Shown: positions 1 to 8,487 of the stretch, piece by piece
How positions within the stretch are numbered: the stretch's first letter is position 1
Layout: every line of letters starts with the position of its first letter
Assembly: GCF_022532105.1 (NCBI RefSeq)
Contig: NZ_CP092832.1
Coordinates: 2,261,001-2,325,000 of the forward strand
Source: Flavobacterium sp. HJ-32-4
GTDB taxonomy: Bacteria > Bacteroidota > Bacteroidia > Flavobacteriales > Flavobacteriaceae
DNA: 64,000 bases
Reading direction: 5' to 3'
Notes under the pieces: generated by a model
What the model saw: the letters and a program-made list of their open reading frames with translations, nothing else
Told to the model about the DNA's origin: nothing
Databases searched by the model: none
Translations under genes and position numbers: made by a program

Positions 1-513
1 GTCGAAGTGACGGTCGAAAAGTTCTTCAGCGACGGCTACCATGCCTTGCTGACCGGTTCGTTTTTCGATGCGAAATACAAAGGCAGCGATGGCATCTGGC
101 GAAACTCACCCTTTAACAACCAATATGTGGTCAACTTTTTGGCAGGGAAGGAACTGAAGATAGGAAAGGCCCGGAAAAACACCTTGTCATTCGACATGAA
201 ACTTACGACCTCCGGCGGACGGTTTTACACGCCCGTCGACCTCGAGGCTTCGCAGGCAGCGGGCTACGAGATCAAACAGGATGACATCGCGTTCAGCGAG
301 CAATACCGGCCTTATTTCCGACTCGATCTCCGCACCGGTTTCAAGTTCAACAGCGGCAAGCGAAAAAGTGCCCACCTGATTTACCTCGAACTCCAGAATG
401 TCACCGACCACGACAATATCTTCATCGCGCGCTACAACCGTTTGACCAACGAGGTAAACGAGGTGAACCAAATCGGTTTCTTCCCGGATTTCGGATACCG
501 CTACCAATTTTAA
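1..513 (+). CDS. TonB-dependent receptor, C-terminal part of the beta-barrel (5' end outside window)
   Basis: The reading frame is open at the left edge, so only about the last 170 residues are visible. They alternate polar and hydrophobic residues as in outer-membrane strands, contain a segment of the type LELQNVTDHDN typical of the last barrel strands of TonB-dependent receptors, and end in a terminal phenylalanine (GYRYQF), the usual outer-membrane insertion signal. By family knowledge the protein would import a siderophore, glycan or peptide using TonB energy; the substrate cannot be told from this fragment. The membrane-protein gene downstream starts 10 bp after the stop and may be cotranscribed. 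The family call is fairly secure, the substrate unknown. Confidence 0.8.
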   Translation, partial: VEVTVEKFFSDGYHALLTGSFFDAKYKGSDGIWRNSPFNNQYVVNFLAGKELKIGKARKNTLSFDMKLTTSGGRFYTPVDLEASQAAGYEIKQDDIAFSEQYRPYFRLDLRTGFKFNSGKRKSAHLIYLELQNVTDHDNIFIARYNRLTNEVNEVNQIGFFPDFGYRYQF

Positions 514-523
514 ATTCCTTATC

Positions 524-1288
524 ATGAATTTTCTCGAACTCCTTCGCGAACGCAGTGGGCCGTTTTTCTGGTTCGGACTGCTCTTTCTTGTACTCGCAGT
601 GGTGTGCCTTGTCGCCACCCGCCTATCCGACCAGCAGGTGTTGGGCGTCAATGCCTATTATAAACCGTTCAAGTTCTTTGTGTCAAGCTGGCTTTTTGCC
701 TGGACGATGGGCTGGTATTGCGGTTACCTGCAAGCACCAACCGCCGTTATGATCTACACCTGGTTTGCGATCGGCGTACTGTGTTTTCAGGATTTCTATA
801 TCCTGATACAGGCGGCACGCGGGTTACGGTCGCACTTTTACGTCGAAACACCGTTCTATTCGGGTATGTTCAGCCTCATGGCGGTTACCTCGGTCTCCTT
901 GGCGTTCGCTACGCTTTGGATAGCAGCTTTGTTTTTTTCAGACAAGGTAGTGGAGTTACCGCAGTATTACCTGTGGAGTATCCGATTCGGACTCCTCCTG
1001 TTCGTGGTGTTCGCCCTTCAGGGACTCCTAATGGGTGCGCGTGGGTCACATTTGGTGGGAGCCCCGGACGACGCGCCCGGCATCCGCGTGCTGAACTGGA
1101 GCCGTCAGGTCGGAGATTTGCGCATTGCCCATTTTCTCGGAATGCACGCGTTGCAATTGCTGCCCTTGGTGGGAGGGTATGTTATACGAAATACGAAGGG
1201 CGTAGCCGTATTTGCCCTTCTGTACCTGGCAGTATGTATCTTCTCGACCCTCCAGGCCTTACAAGGTCGTCCGTTTCTTCGCTTGTGA
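524..1288 (+). CDS. Polytopic membrane protein of unknown function
   Basis: The 254-residue product has about seven strongly hydrophobic segments, starting near residues 14-32 (FFWFGLLFLVLAVVCLVA) and ending near 225-245. Short loops carry conserved-looking charged or aromatic patches such as NAYYKPFKFFVSS after helix 1. There is no signal peptide beyond the first helix and no motif of a known transporter or enzyme that I recognise. It begins 10 bp after the TonB-receptor stop codon, so it may belong to that transcription unit. It should be an inner-membrane protein; I give it no function. Confidence 0.7.
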   Translation: MNFLELLRERSGPFFWFGLLFLVLAVVCLVATRLSDQQVLGVNAYYKPFKFFVSSWLFAWTMGWYCGYLQAPTAVMIYTWFAIGVLCFQDFYILIQAARGLRSHFYVETPFYSGMFSLMAVTSVSLAFATLWIAALFFSDKVVELPQYYLWSIRFGLLLFVVFALQGLLMGARGSHLVGAPDDAPGIRVLNWSRQVGDLRIAHFLGMHALQLLPLVGGYVIRNTKGVAVFALLYLAVCIFSTLQALQGRPFLRL

Positions 1289-1329
1289 CGATGTAACGGT
1301 TTGGAGGGAAGGGCTTCTAATGGGGCAAA

Positions 1330-1824
1330 ATGACTCGTATGGAAACGTTATGGGAAGATAACCGAAAAGGAAGTTACGACTGTTTTGTAGATGGCATTCA
1401 CCGGGTGGGCGTGGCTTTCTCCGGTAGCAAGGCCGTCATCACCACCGCGGATGGCATATTCGAAATCCGAATAAAAGGATTTTGGCGGACCCGTTACAGC
1501 ATCACCGATCAAAACGGCGCGGAAACCGAGCTGAAGGCGGCAAAGGTATGGGGCTCCGGAGCCACACTGAAATGGAAAGGAACCGAATACCAGCTCAAAA
1601 TCCGAAACAACCCGCTGGTGGAAGGGGCGTTTTGGCGTGACGGGCATCCGGTATTGGCGTATGGCCTTACGACCGAGAACCGAAAGCCCGCCATCCGCGT
1701 CACCCGAACGGCCGCCGTCGACCCGCTGCTGGATGGCATCCTGTTTTATATCATGCGTCCCATTTTTCAGGAACAGGGTGCCTGCGACGTATCGGCCAGC
1801 CTCATTCTGATGATGGCGGTATGA
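1330..1824 (+). CDS. Hypothetical protein, beta-rich
   Basis: The 164-residue product is not recognised. It lacks a signal peptide and is dominated by short alternating stretches (VGVAFSGSKAVITT, ATLKWKGTEYQLKI) that suggest a beta-barrel or beta-sandwich. This pattern resembles LURP/tubby-like folds, but the resemblance is impressionistic. A more hydrophobic segment near the C-terminus (LDGILFYIMRPIF) could pack against a membrane. The first ATG is used; a second in-frame ATG lies three codons later. It follows the membrane-protein gene on the same strand after about 40 bp. Confidence 0.55.
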   Translation: MTRMETLWEDNRKGSYDCFVDGIHRVGVAFSGSKAVITTADGIFEIRIKGFWRTRYSITDQNGAETELKAAKVWGSGATLKWKGTEYQLKIRNNPLVEGAFWRDGHPVLAYGLTTENRKPAIRVTRTAAVDPLLDGILFYIMRPIFQEQGACDVSASLILMMAV

Positions 1825-1968
1825 AGGGCCGCTAAGATGCGCATCCATTCCTTTATGGTTGTAATTCACGGGAAGTACGAAACGTTAAATTTTTCACAAC
1901 GCATTAAATCCCAGTAACAAAAAAGAAGTGACCGCGTCTATTAGGTATCATCATCAATCACAATCATC

Positions 1969-2250
1969 ATGAAAAAATCAATCACTTTCCTGGCCATCGC
2001 CATCCTGGCAGCCGGGTCCGCTTTCGCCGGCAACACAGTAGAAAATGAAAACGTAACTGCCGGAACGTCTAAGTACATTTCATTCGCCGATGAGTCGCTT
2101 ATAGAGAGCGAAACAGGCGACCTGAAAAAAACGGAACGCACTTCTTCCGAAACCATCGAATCAGACCGAAAAGTTACCGAAGCAGCACCCATTCCGTATG
2201 TGTATCTCGCTAAGCCGCAGAAACTCGAACTGCCGTCGCTCCGCAACTAG
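1969..2250 (+). CDS. Small exported protein of unknown function
   Basis: The 93-residue product has a clear signal peptide (MKKSITFLAIAILAAGSAFA, cleavage after AFA) and a short acidic-polar mature part rich in Glu, Ser and Thr. It has no cysteines and no recognised domain. The gene is followed 38 bp later by another small exported protein with a similar leader (the ankyrin protein). The two 5' regions resemble each other (ATCATCAATCA before ATGAAAAAA), suggesting duplication of a leader or a shared expression signal. The mature part is probably periplasmic or extracellular and largely disordered. Confidence 0.6.
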   Translation: MKKSITFLAIAILAAGSAFAGNTVENENVTAGTSKYISFADESLIESETGDLKKTERTSSETIESDRKVTEAAPIPYVYLAKPQKLELPSLRN

Positions 2251-2288
2251 TTTTCCCGTTTTCATAACCAAATTATCCATCATCAATC

Positions 2289-2672
2289 ATGAAAAAAGCA
2301 ATCATTTGCCTGGGCATGTTCGTCATGTCCGTAACGGGCACGGCCTTGGCCGCCACCATTGAATCTCCGCAAATCCTGACACATCAGGGGCATCCAAACG
2401 GCACACCGCTCTGCTTCGCCATCATCAAAGGCGATGTGGATGTCGTCAAAAAGTTCATCGAATACGGTGCCGACGTCAACGAAACAGCACGGGGCATATC
2501 CCCACTGATGTATGCCGCACACTACAACCAGACGGAAATCGTAACGTTGTTGCTCAAAAGAGGTGCACGACTCGACACGAAAGATGAGCGCGGCAAAACA
2601 GCCCTTGATTACGCCAAAGAAGCAAATGCCACAGAAGCAGTGGAGCTTCTTGAGCAGGCCGCCAAAAAATAA
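2289..2672 (+). CDS. Exported ankyrin-repeat protein
   Basis: The product has 127 residues. Residues 1-21 form a signal peptide ending TALA. The mature part contains about two and a half ankyrin repeats: GTPLCFAIIKGDVDVVKKF, then SPLMYAAHYNQTEIVTLLLK, then GKTALDYAKEANATEAVELL. The repeats carry the usual TPLxxA, GADVN and LLxxGA signatures. Ankyrin repeats bind partner proteins; with a signal peptide this one would act in the periplasm. It follows the small exported protein on the same strand and ends at a strong terminator shared with the converging M42 peptidase gene. The domain call is secure; the partner is unknown. Confidence 0.85.
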   Translation: MKKAIICLGMFVMSVTGTALAATIESPQILTHQGHPNGTPLCFAIIKGDVDVVKKFIEYGADVNETARGISPLMYAAHYNQTEIVTLLLKRGARLDTKDERGKTALDYAKEANATEAVELLEQAAKK

Positions 2673-2694
2673 GGATTTAGTTGTTTAGGTGGGA

Positions 2695-2735
2695 AGGCGC
2701 CGGATGCATTGCAGACGGCGCCTCTCTTTTTATTT
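2695..2735 (+). terminator. Rho-independent terminator after the ankyrin gene
   Basis: An 8-bp GC-rich stem (AGGCGCCG at 2695-2702 with CGGCGCCT at 2716-2723) is followed by CTCTTTTTATTT. It lies 22 bp past the ankyrin stop and runs into the 3' end of the converging M42 gene. Confidence 0.8.
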
Positions 2736-3815
2736 GAAGTACGAGAAGGTTTCGTTTGCTTCTATTTTCAACAACGACTCATAGATAAGCCTGATTACAT
2801 TCTCGACATCGTGACGGTGCACCATCTCGACTGTTGTGTGCATATAACGCAACGGCAGTGAAATCAGCGCTGAGGCCACGCCGCCGTTGCTATAGGCGAA
2901 CGCATCTGTATCGGTGCCGGTTACCCGCGATGAGGCATGCCGCTGGAACGGGATTTCCTTTTCAACGGCTGCATCGACGATCAGGTCGCGTAATTTATTC
3001 TGTACGGCGGGTGCGTAACTGACCACCGGTCCGCGTCCAATCTTCGTATCACCTTCTATCTTTTTGTTGATCATAGGCGTCGAAGTATCATGGCACACAT
3101 CGGTGATAATCGCCACATGGGGCTTGATCGTGTTCGTAATCATCTCGGCTCCGCGAAGTCCTACTTCCTCCTGGACGGAGTTGGTGATGTAGAGTCCGAA
3201 CGGCAATTTTTTCCCGTTTTCATGTAGTAATCGCGCGACTTCTGCGATCATAAAGCCGCCCATACGGTTGTCGATGGCACGGGCGACGAACTTATCATCG
3301 TTCAGCACCATGAATTCGTCCGGATACGTGATGACACAGCCGACGTGAACGCCTTTCTGTTCCACCTGTTCTTTGTTTTCGCACCCAATATCGATGAAGA
3401 GGTTGTCGATTTTCGGCTGCTCTTCCTTATCACGGTGACGCGTATGGATGGCCGGCCACCCGAAAATGCCCTTGACGATGCCCTTCCGGGTATGGATATG
3501 GACGCGTTTGGATGGTGCAATCTGGTGGTCGGATCCGCCATTTCGTACGACGTAGAGAAGCCCGTCATCAGTGATGTAGTTGACATACCAGGAGATTTCA
3601 TCCGCATGCCCCTCGATGACCACGCGATACGGCGCATCGGGGTTCAAAACGCCCACGGCTGTTCCGTAGGTATCGGTAATAAAGGTGTCGACATACGGAC
3701 GGATATAGTCCATCCACAATTTCTGTCCTTCCGCTTCATAACCGGTCGGAGAGGCATTATTAAGGTAGGTTTCGAGAAAGGAAAGTGAACGTTCGGTAAG
3801 AATGGGCGTGTGCAT
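2730..3815 (-). CDS. M42 family metallopeptidase (glutamyl aminopeptidase type)
   Basis: The 361-residue enzyme is a two-metal aminopeptidase of the PepA/TET type that trims peptides in the cytoplasm. The expected ligands are visible in order: H70 in IEGHADE, D182 in RAIDNRMGG, the E216-E217 pair in VQEEVGLRGA, D239 in ITDVCHD and H326 in RYMHTT. The length is normal for the family. A TTG nine codons upstream would also be open, but the ATG giving MHTPILTERS is the better start. The gene is divergent from the DUF4294 gene and separated from it by about 80 bp. Peptide specificity cannot be read from the sequence. Confidence 0.92.
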   Translation of the reverse strand: MHTPILTERSLSFLETYLNNASPTGYEAEGQKLWMDYIRPYVDTFITDTYGTAVGVLNPDAPYRVVIEGHADEISWYVNYITDDGLLYVVRNGGSDHQIAPSKRVHIHTRKGIVKGIFGWPAIHTRHRDKEEQPKIDNLFIDIGCENKEQVEQKGVHVGCVITYPDEFMVLNDDKFVARAIDNRMGGFMIAEVARLLHENGKKLPFGLYITNSVQEEVGLRGAEMITNTIKPHVAIITDVCHDTSTPMINKKIEGDTKIGRGPVVSYAPAVQNKLRDLIVDAAVEKEIPFQRHASSRVTGTDTDAFAYSNGGVASALISLPLRYMHTTVEMVHRHDVENVIRLIYESLLKIEANETFSYFK

Positions 3816-3870
3816 GTAAATAATTTTTGCTAAAAATAACAATTTGGCACCAGAGTTGATAAGGGATTTT

Positions 3871-3878
3871 TAATTTTG
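3871..3878 (+). promoter_or_regulatory. Bacteroidota-type -7 box for the DUF4294 gene
   Basis: TAATTTTG matches the TAnnTTTG consensus and lies 17 bp before the ATG. A TTG at 3856 is somewhat close for a -33 element, so only the -7 box is claimed. Confidence 0.5.
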
Positions 3879-3895
3879 GAACAACCCGTTTACCC

Positions 3896-4579
3896 ATGAA
3901 AAAACTTGTGTTGTCTTTTGTTTTCGGCTGTGTGTCATTTGTCGGTTTTGCCCAGGTAGAGAAGGGGGATGAATACCTTCAGCAACCCGATACCATTTCC
4001 ATGAAACTCGACCTGCCGGATGTGTATATCGATCCCAAGCAAGCGGCCCTTGACGCGGAGTTCCGGAAACAGTTCCTGATTTTGCAACGACGTGTTTATA
4101 AGGTATATCCGTACGCGAAGACAGCGGCTACACGCCTCACCGGACTCAACGCAGGCATGGACAAAATGAAGAGTTCGAAGGAAAAACGGAAGTACCAGAA
4201 AATCGTCGAGAAGTATCTCAAAGAGCAGTTTGAACCGCAGCTAAAGAAGCTTTCGCGAAAAGACGGCCAGATTCTCGTCAAGCTCATACACCGACAAACG
4301 GGAAGTTCCACCTACGATTTGATCAAAGAGTACAAAAGCGGTTGGAAAGCGTTTTGGTCGAACAATACCGCGAAGCTTTTCGATATCAACCTCCGCACGA
4401 CCTACCAACCGATGGAGGTCAACCAGGATTACCTCATTGAAACCATCCTTACCCGGGCCTTTGCCAGCGGCCGATTGGAACCCCAGGCACCGGCATTTCC
4501 CATCGATTACGATGTGGTACAGGCGCATTGGGAGAAGTTGGTAGCGGAGCAGGCGGAGAAAAAGGCGGACAAGCCATAG
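3896..4579 (+). CDS. DUF4294 family exported protein
   Basis: The 227-residue product has a signal peptide (residues 1-19, ending GFA-Q). The mature part is rich in charged helices with the sequence type FRKQFLILQRRVYKVYPYAK, followed by a basic segment and the RQTGSSTYDLIKEYKSGWKAF block that I associate with DUF4294 of Flavobacteriia. In relatives this gene is commonly next to an M42 peptidase gene, as here, where the two are divergent. No catalytic residues are evident. The protein is probably periplasmic; its function is unknown. Confidence 0.8.
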   Translation: MKKLVLSFVFGCVSFVGFAQVEKGDEYLQQPDTISMKLDLPDVYIDPKQAALDAEFRKQFLILQRRVYKVYPYAKTAATRLTGLNAGMDKMKSSKEKRKYQKIVEKYLKEQFEPQLKKLSRKDGQILVKLIHRQTGSSTYDLIKEYKSGWKAFWSNNTAKLFDINLRTTYQPMEVNQDYLIETILTRAFASGRLEPQAPAFPIDYDVVQAHWEKLVAEQAEKKADKP

Positions 4580-4683
4580 CGTTAACCCGTCGTTGCGGCG
4601 ACATCCGAGGGCGGTCTGCCGTTGAAAAAAAAGAATAACACACGGCTGTTCTTTTTTATTTTTATAATATTTTTAAAAAATCG

Positions 4684-4712
4684 TTGAAAATAATTTAAAA
4701 GATGTACCTTTG
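4684..4712 (+). promoter_or_regulatory. Promoter of the cold-shock gene
   Basis: TTG at 4684-4686 and TACCTTTG at 4705-4712 are separated by 18 bp, a close match to the Bacteroidota -33/-7 promoter. The box is followed after 20 bp by the ATG, giving a very short leader. Confidence 0.75.
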
Positions 4713-4732
4713 ACGCTTAATATTTTATTTTT

Positions 4733-4924
4733 ATGCAAGAAGGAACAATCAAATTTTTCAACGAAGACAAAGGCTTCGGGTTCATTACGCCAGACAATGG
4801 CAATGACGATTTGTTCGTACACGTGAGTGGTCTGAATGGTCGGGTACGCGAAAACGACAAAGTATCGTATACCGTTGAACAAGGTAAACGAGGACTTAAC
4901 GCCGTAAACGTAACCGCGATCTAA
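4733..4924 (+). CDS. cspA: Cold-shock domain protein
   Basis: The 63-residue product is a single cold-shock OB-fold that binds single-stranded RNA or DNA and melts RNA structure. The RNP1 motif (KGFGFI, residues 13-18) and the RNP2 motif (DLFVHVSGL, residues 26-34) are intact, as is the N-terminal GTIKFFN strand. The gene is monocistronic, with its own strong promoter and a terminator 26 bp after the stop. The short leader argues against the long cold-responsive 5' UTR of E. coli cspA. The family is certain; whether it responds to cold is not shown. Confidence 0.95.
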   Translation: MQEGTIKFFNEDKGFGFITPDNGNDDLFVHVSGLNGRVRENDKVSYTVEQGKRGLNAVNVTAI

Positions 4925-4950
4925 AAATATATTTCCAATATGTTTTTACA

Positions 4951-4976
4951 AGCCAACTTTTTAGTTGGCTTTTTTG
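4951..4976 (+). terminator. Rho-independent terminator of the cold-shock gene
   Basis: A 7-bp stem (AGCCAAC at 4951-4957 with GTTGGCT at 4964-4970) is followed by a run of six T. Confidence 0.85.
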
Positions 4977-4992
4977 TTGGAATATAATGAGC

Positions 4993-7503
4993 TTACGAGA
5001 GTCGCTTCAATACTTCTTTTAAGTCAATGGCTTCCTCGAACATCCCGCTCCACAGGTCGCCTTCTTTCACAAGGCGTTTCGGAACGGTGTGTATGTTGTA
5101 GGCTTTCAGGTCGAGGCTTTCGTCTATTTCGTCCCACGATAAGGGGCAGCTTGCCGTAGCACCTTCGCGCGGCCGTAAGGAATAGACCGCCGCCATGGTT
5201 TTACCCCTTCCGTTTTGCAGAAAATCGAGGTAGACCTTTGCCTTACGTTTGTCGGGCATCCGTTCGAGGCTCACGACATCCGGTAATTCACGCTCTACCA
5301 TCTGGCTCACGATATGCGAGAAGGTCCGGGTTTGCTCGTATGTATATTTCGGTTTTACAGGGATAAACACATGAATCCCTTTGCCGCCTGACGTTTTTAC
5401 ATACGCAGGCACCTCAAGCGTATCCAGGAATTCCTTCAGTTTTTTCAATACCCTGACGATTTTTTTCGTTTCGACGCCCTGCGGATCAAGGTCAAAGATG
5501 ATGTAATCGGGATGATCAAGGCTTCCGATCCGACTGCTCCACGGGTTGATTTCAATGCAGCCGAGGTTGGCCATATAGAGCAAGGTATCTTTATCCTGGC
5601 ATAGCATCAGGGTGATGTCCTCATGGTTGGATTCCGAGAAAACAGCTTCCGTACGCACCCAATCAGGCACCATTCCCTCCACATTTTTCTGGAAGAAACC
5701 GGCATCTTTTATTCCGTTTGGCGTGCGCCGTAGCGACTGCGGCCGGTCGAACAGATAGGGCAACATCGCGTCGGCCACCGCTTCGTAATAGGCTATTACA
5801 TCGCCTTTGGTGATCTTTTCAACCGGCCAGAAGATCTTATCCAGGTTTGAAAATTCCACTTTAGATGATGTCTTCATTTTATTTGATTTTTTGATAGTTG
5901 TACTCGACTTTTTAGGAATCGTCGTTTCTTTTGAAGCGGTCTCCCGAATGACCTGTTTCGGATCTTTGTCTTCCCGCAACCCTAAAAACACCGGATGCCG
6001 CAAACTACCCGTTTCCGTCCATTCGGAGAATTTCAATTGGGCTACCAGGGAGGGTGTCACCCAGTGTGCACCCTTTTCTTTCGGGATGGTGGAGAACGGT
6101 GCGGTTTTCCGTTCCAGTTTATCAAGGGTTTTTCGCAAATCACGGAGATCGTCATCGGAAAATCCGGTTCCGACCTTGCCCGCAAAAACCAGTTTTCCGG
6201 AAGCATCATAATGCCCAACGAGTAAGGCCCCGATTCCGACGCGGCTGCCCGAGGGTTCGGTAAAGCCACCGATGACCATTTCCTGTTGGTTTTTCGTCTT
6301 GATTTTCAGCCAGTCCTTTGATCGTTTATTTTCCACATACCGCGAGGATTTCCGCTTGGCGATAATGCCTTCCGCCTGGGCTTTCTCTGCCTTTCGATAG
6401 GCGTCCGTTCCTTTTTCTTCGGTATAGGGCGACAGCCGGATGCGGTCGCTGACCGGCAAGACCGCTTCCAGTATCTTCTTCCGTCGCATCAGGTCGAGGT
6501 TCCGCAGATCATATCCGCCAAAATAAAGAATATCAAACACATAGAAACGGAGCGTGCCTTTTTGCGTGTCCTCATAATGTTGCAGCCACTGGAATCGGGT
6601 TCGTCCTTCGTCGTCTTCCACTACGACTTCGCCATCAAGCAACATGTCGCCGCGATCGGTGGGGAGGGAGGAGATAATCTCGGGATATTTTTTGTTGAAT
6701 GACAACCCATTACGGGATATCAACGCTACTTTTTGTTGTTGTAAACGCGCGAAAGCCCGATAGCCGTCGTACTTCGGTTCGAAGATCCAGTCGGGATGGT
6801 CAAACGGTGCGTCGGAGAGGGTCGCTTTCTGCGGGCGCCAGTCGTCGGGGATGGTTTTCAGGTATTCGGCCCCTTCCACATCCTCGGCGGTAAAGTTTGG
6901 TGCGGAGCTGTCCTTTCGATTGGAATGCCAGACGTCGTTCCCGGCTGCGATGGCGTCAAAATCGCGTCCGGTGAGCACCGACGTCTCATCGAACGTGCCT
7001 TTTTTCCGGGCGAAGGTGTCGTCCGCTTTCATCAGCAGCCACTGTTCCTCTTTCATTTCAAAAAGGTGCCAGGAACCTTGCAGTTTCGTGCCTTCCAATA
7101 CAATCTTAATGGAACGTTCACGTAACTGTTTCTTCATCAAGGCCGTATCCTTATCCGTCGGCCTATCGGCGCCTTCCGGGCGGTAGGTGCCGATGTCCCA
7201 AACCATTACGGTGCCGCCGCCGTATTCGCCTTTGGATATCGTGCCTTCAAATTGCATATAGTCGATCGGATGGTCTTCTACGTGCATCGCGAGCCGTCGG
7301 TCGGTAGGGTCGAGGGAAGGCCCTTTCGGTACGGCCCAACTGACCAATACGCCGTCGATCTCCAACCGGAAGTCGTAATGCAGGTGCGACGCGGCGTGCT
7401 TCTGTATGACGAACCGCAATGCTCCTGTTGCTTGGTCCGGTGTGCCTTCCGGTTCGCTCGTTTTCCTGAAATCGCGTTTTGCGTTATAGCGTGAAAGTCC
7501 CAT
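4993..7503 (-). CDS. ligD: ATP-dependent DNA ligase D (end-joining ligase, PE-LIG-POL)
   Basis: The 836-residue enzyme repairs double-strand breaks with Ku. Domains run in the order found in Pseudomonas LigD. A 3'-phosphoesterase domain covers residues 25-165, with H36, H42 and D44 in KHAASHLHYDF and H74. The ligase domain covers about 215-530, with adenylated lysine K244 in EPKYDGYR. An AEP-type polymerase/primase domain covers about 550-836, with catalytic acidic residues in IIFDLDP and the SLRRTPNG substrate loop. A lysine/serine-rich linker separates ligase and polymerase. The gene starts 3 bp after the ku stop, so the two are cotranscribed. Complete and apparently functional. Confidence 0.96.
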   Translation of the reverse strand: MGLSRYNAKRDFRKTSEPEGTPDQATGALRFVIQKHAASHLHYDFRLEIDGVLVSWAVPKGPSLDPTDRRLAMHVEDHPIDYMQFEGTISKGEYGGGTVMVWDIGTYRPEGADRPTDKDTALMKKQLRERSIKIVLEGTKLQGSWHLFEMKEEQWLLMKADDTFARKKGTFDETSVLTGRDFDAIAAGNDVWHSNRKDSSAPNFTAEDVEGAEYLKTIPDDWRPQKATLSDAPFDHPDWIFEPKYDGYRAFARLQQQKVALISRNGLSFNKKYPEIISSLPTDRGDMLLDGEVVVEDDEGRTRFQWLQHYEDTQKGTLRFYVFDILYFGGYDLRNLDLMRRKKILEAVLPVSDRIRLSPYTEEKGTDAYRKAEKAQAEGIIAKRKSSRYVENKRSKDWLKIKTKNQQEMVIGGFTEPSGSRVGIGALLVGHYDASGKLVFAGKVGTGFSDDDLRDLRKTLDKLERKTAPFSTIPKEKGAHWVTPSLVAQLKFSEWTETGSLRHPVFLGLREDKDPKQVIRETASKETTIPKKSSTTIKKSNKMKTSSKVEFSNLDKIFWPVEKITKGDVIAYYEAVADAMLPYLFDRPQSLRRTPNGIKDAGFFQKNVEGMVPDWVRTEAVFSESNHEDITLMLCQDKDTLLYMANLGCIEINPWSSRIGSLDHPDYIIFDLDPQGVETKKIVRVLKKLKEFLDTLEVPAYVKTSGGKGIHVFIPVKPKYTYEQTRTFSHIVSQMVERELPDVVSLERMPDKRKAKVYLDFLQNGRGKTMAAVYSLRPREGATASCPLSWDEIDESLDLKAYNIHTVPKRLVKEGDLWSGMFEEAIDLKEVLKRLS

Positions 7504-7506
7504 AGC

Positions 7507-8298
7507 TTAGTTCTTAATCGCTTCCAAACTGGCTTTCAACTGTTCGAGTAAATCGTCGGAAGCGCCGCGCGTGGCTTTGGGCTTTTCTTCCGCATCGGCG
7601 CTCACGGCCTTCTTGCCCGGTTTTTCCTTTTCTTTCCGGCGGATGATTTTCAGCAATTCCTCCTTGTACGTGTCCTTGTACTTTTCCGGCTCAAAGTCAC
7701 CTGTCATCTGGTCGACGATGGATAAGGCCATATCGAGTTCCTTCTTTTCGAGTTTCATTTCGCCGGGAATATTGGCCTCCGCCGGATCGCGAAGGTCTTG
7801 GTCGAAACGCATCTGTATCAGCAGGATGGCGTCGTCTTCTACTTTGAGGATACCGAGGTGCTCGGTGCTTCTAATCACATATTTCGCGAGTCCGGCCTTT
7901 CCTGATTTTCGCAACGCCTCCCGCAGCAGGGCATAGGTTTTGCGCGCTTCTTTGGCCGGTTCAACGATGTACGGCTTTTCGAGGTATTGTGACGGGATGT
8001 CTTTCTCTAAGACAAATTCAAAGATGTCGATGCGTTGCGTTTTTTCGGGAAGTGCTTTCGCGAAGTCTTTTTCGTCGATGATGATATAATCGCCGTCGTC
8101 GCGTTTGTAGCCTTTGGCGATGTCGTCCCAGGCGACTTCCTTACCGTCTTTCTTACAGACCCTGACATATTGGATCTCGCATTTGTCTTTCTTGCGTATC
8201 ATGTCGAGATCGATCCGGTGCGACACTGAGCCGCTAAAAAGGCGAATGGGGATGCTGACGAGTCCGAAACTGATGTTCCCTTTCCAGATTGCTTTCAT
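7507..8298 (-). CDS. ku: Ku protein, DNA end-binding
   Basis: The 263-residue product begins with the bacterial Ku signature MKAIWKGNISFGLVSIPIRL and continues through the core ring domain to about residue 220 (KYKDTYKEELLKIIRRKEKE). A lysine/alanine-rich tail and a short C-terminal helix follow. Homodimeric Ku encircles broken ends and recruits LigD; the adjacent ligD gene is the expected partner. It is the first gene of the pair and is divergent from the phosphoesterase-barrel gene across a 190-bp spacer. In some bacteria the pair is induced in stationary phase or sporulation; no operator was identified here. Confidence 0.96.
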   Translation of the reverse strand: MKAIWKGNISFGLVSIPIRLFSGSVSHRIDLDMIRKKDKCEIQYVRVCKKDGKEVAWDDIAKGYKRDDGDYIIIDEKDFAKALPEKTQRIDIFEFVLEKDIPSQYLEKPYIVEPAKEARKTYALLREALRKSGKAGLAKYVIRSTEHLGILKVEDDAILLIQMRFDQDLRDPAEANIPGEMKLEKKELDMALSIVDQMTGDFEPEKYKDTYKEELLKIIRRKEKEKPGKKAVSADAEEKPKATRGASDDLLEQLKASLEAIKN

Positions 8299-8445
8299 GG
8301 GTATGTGCGCGGGGATTGTACCACGTCAACCAAATTTGGGCAAACGTGTCGACCGGTGCGTTACAGCTTTCCGATCCGATCTTGCATTATGGAAAGTTGT
8401 AACATCGGTCGTCAATTATGGAAGACACGGTTCACTGTCTGCCCG

Positions 8446-8453
8446 TACTTTTG
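8446..8453 (+). promoter_or_regulatory. -7 box for the phosphoesterase-barrel gene
   Basis: TACTTTTG matches TAnnTTTG and lies 34 bp before the ATG at 8488. No convincing -33 element was found. Confidence 0.45.
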
Positions 8454-8487
8454 ACCAGGGAGAATACCCAGCTCCCCGCCACTTCCT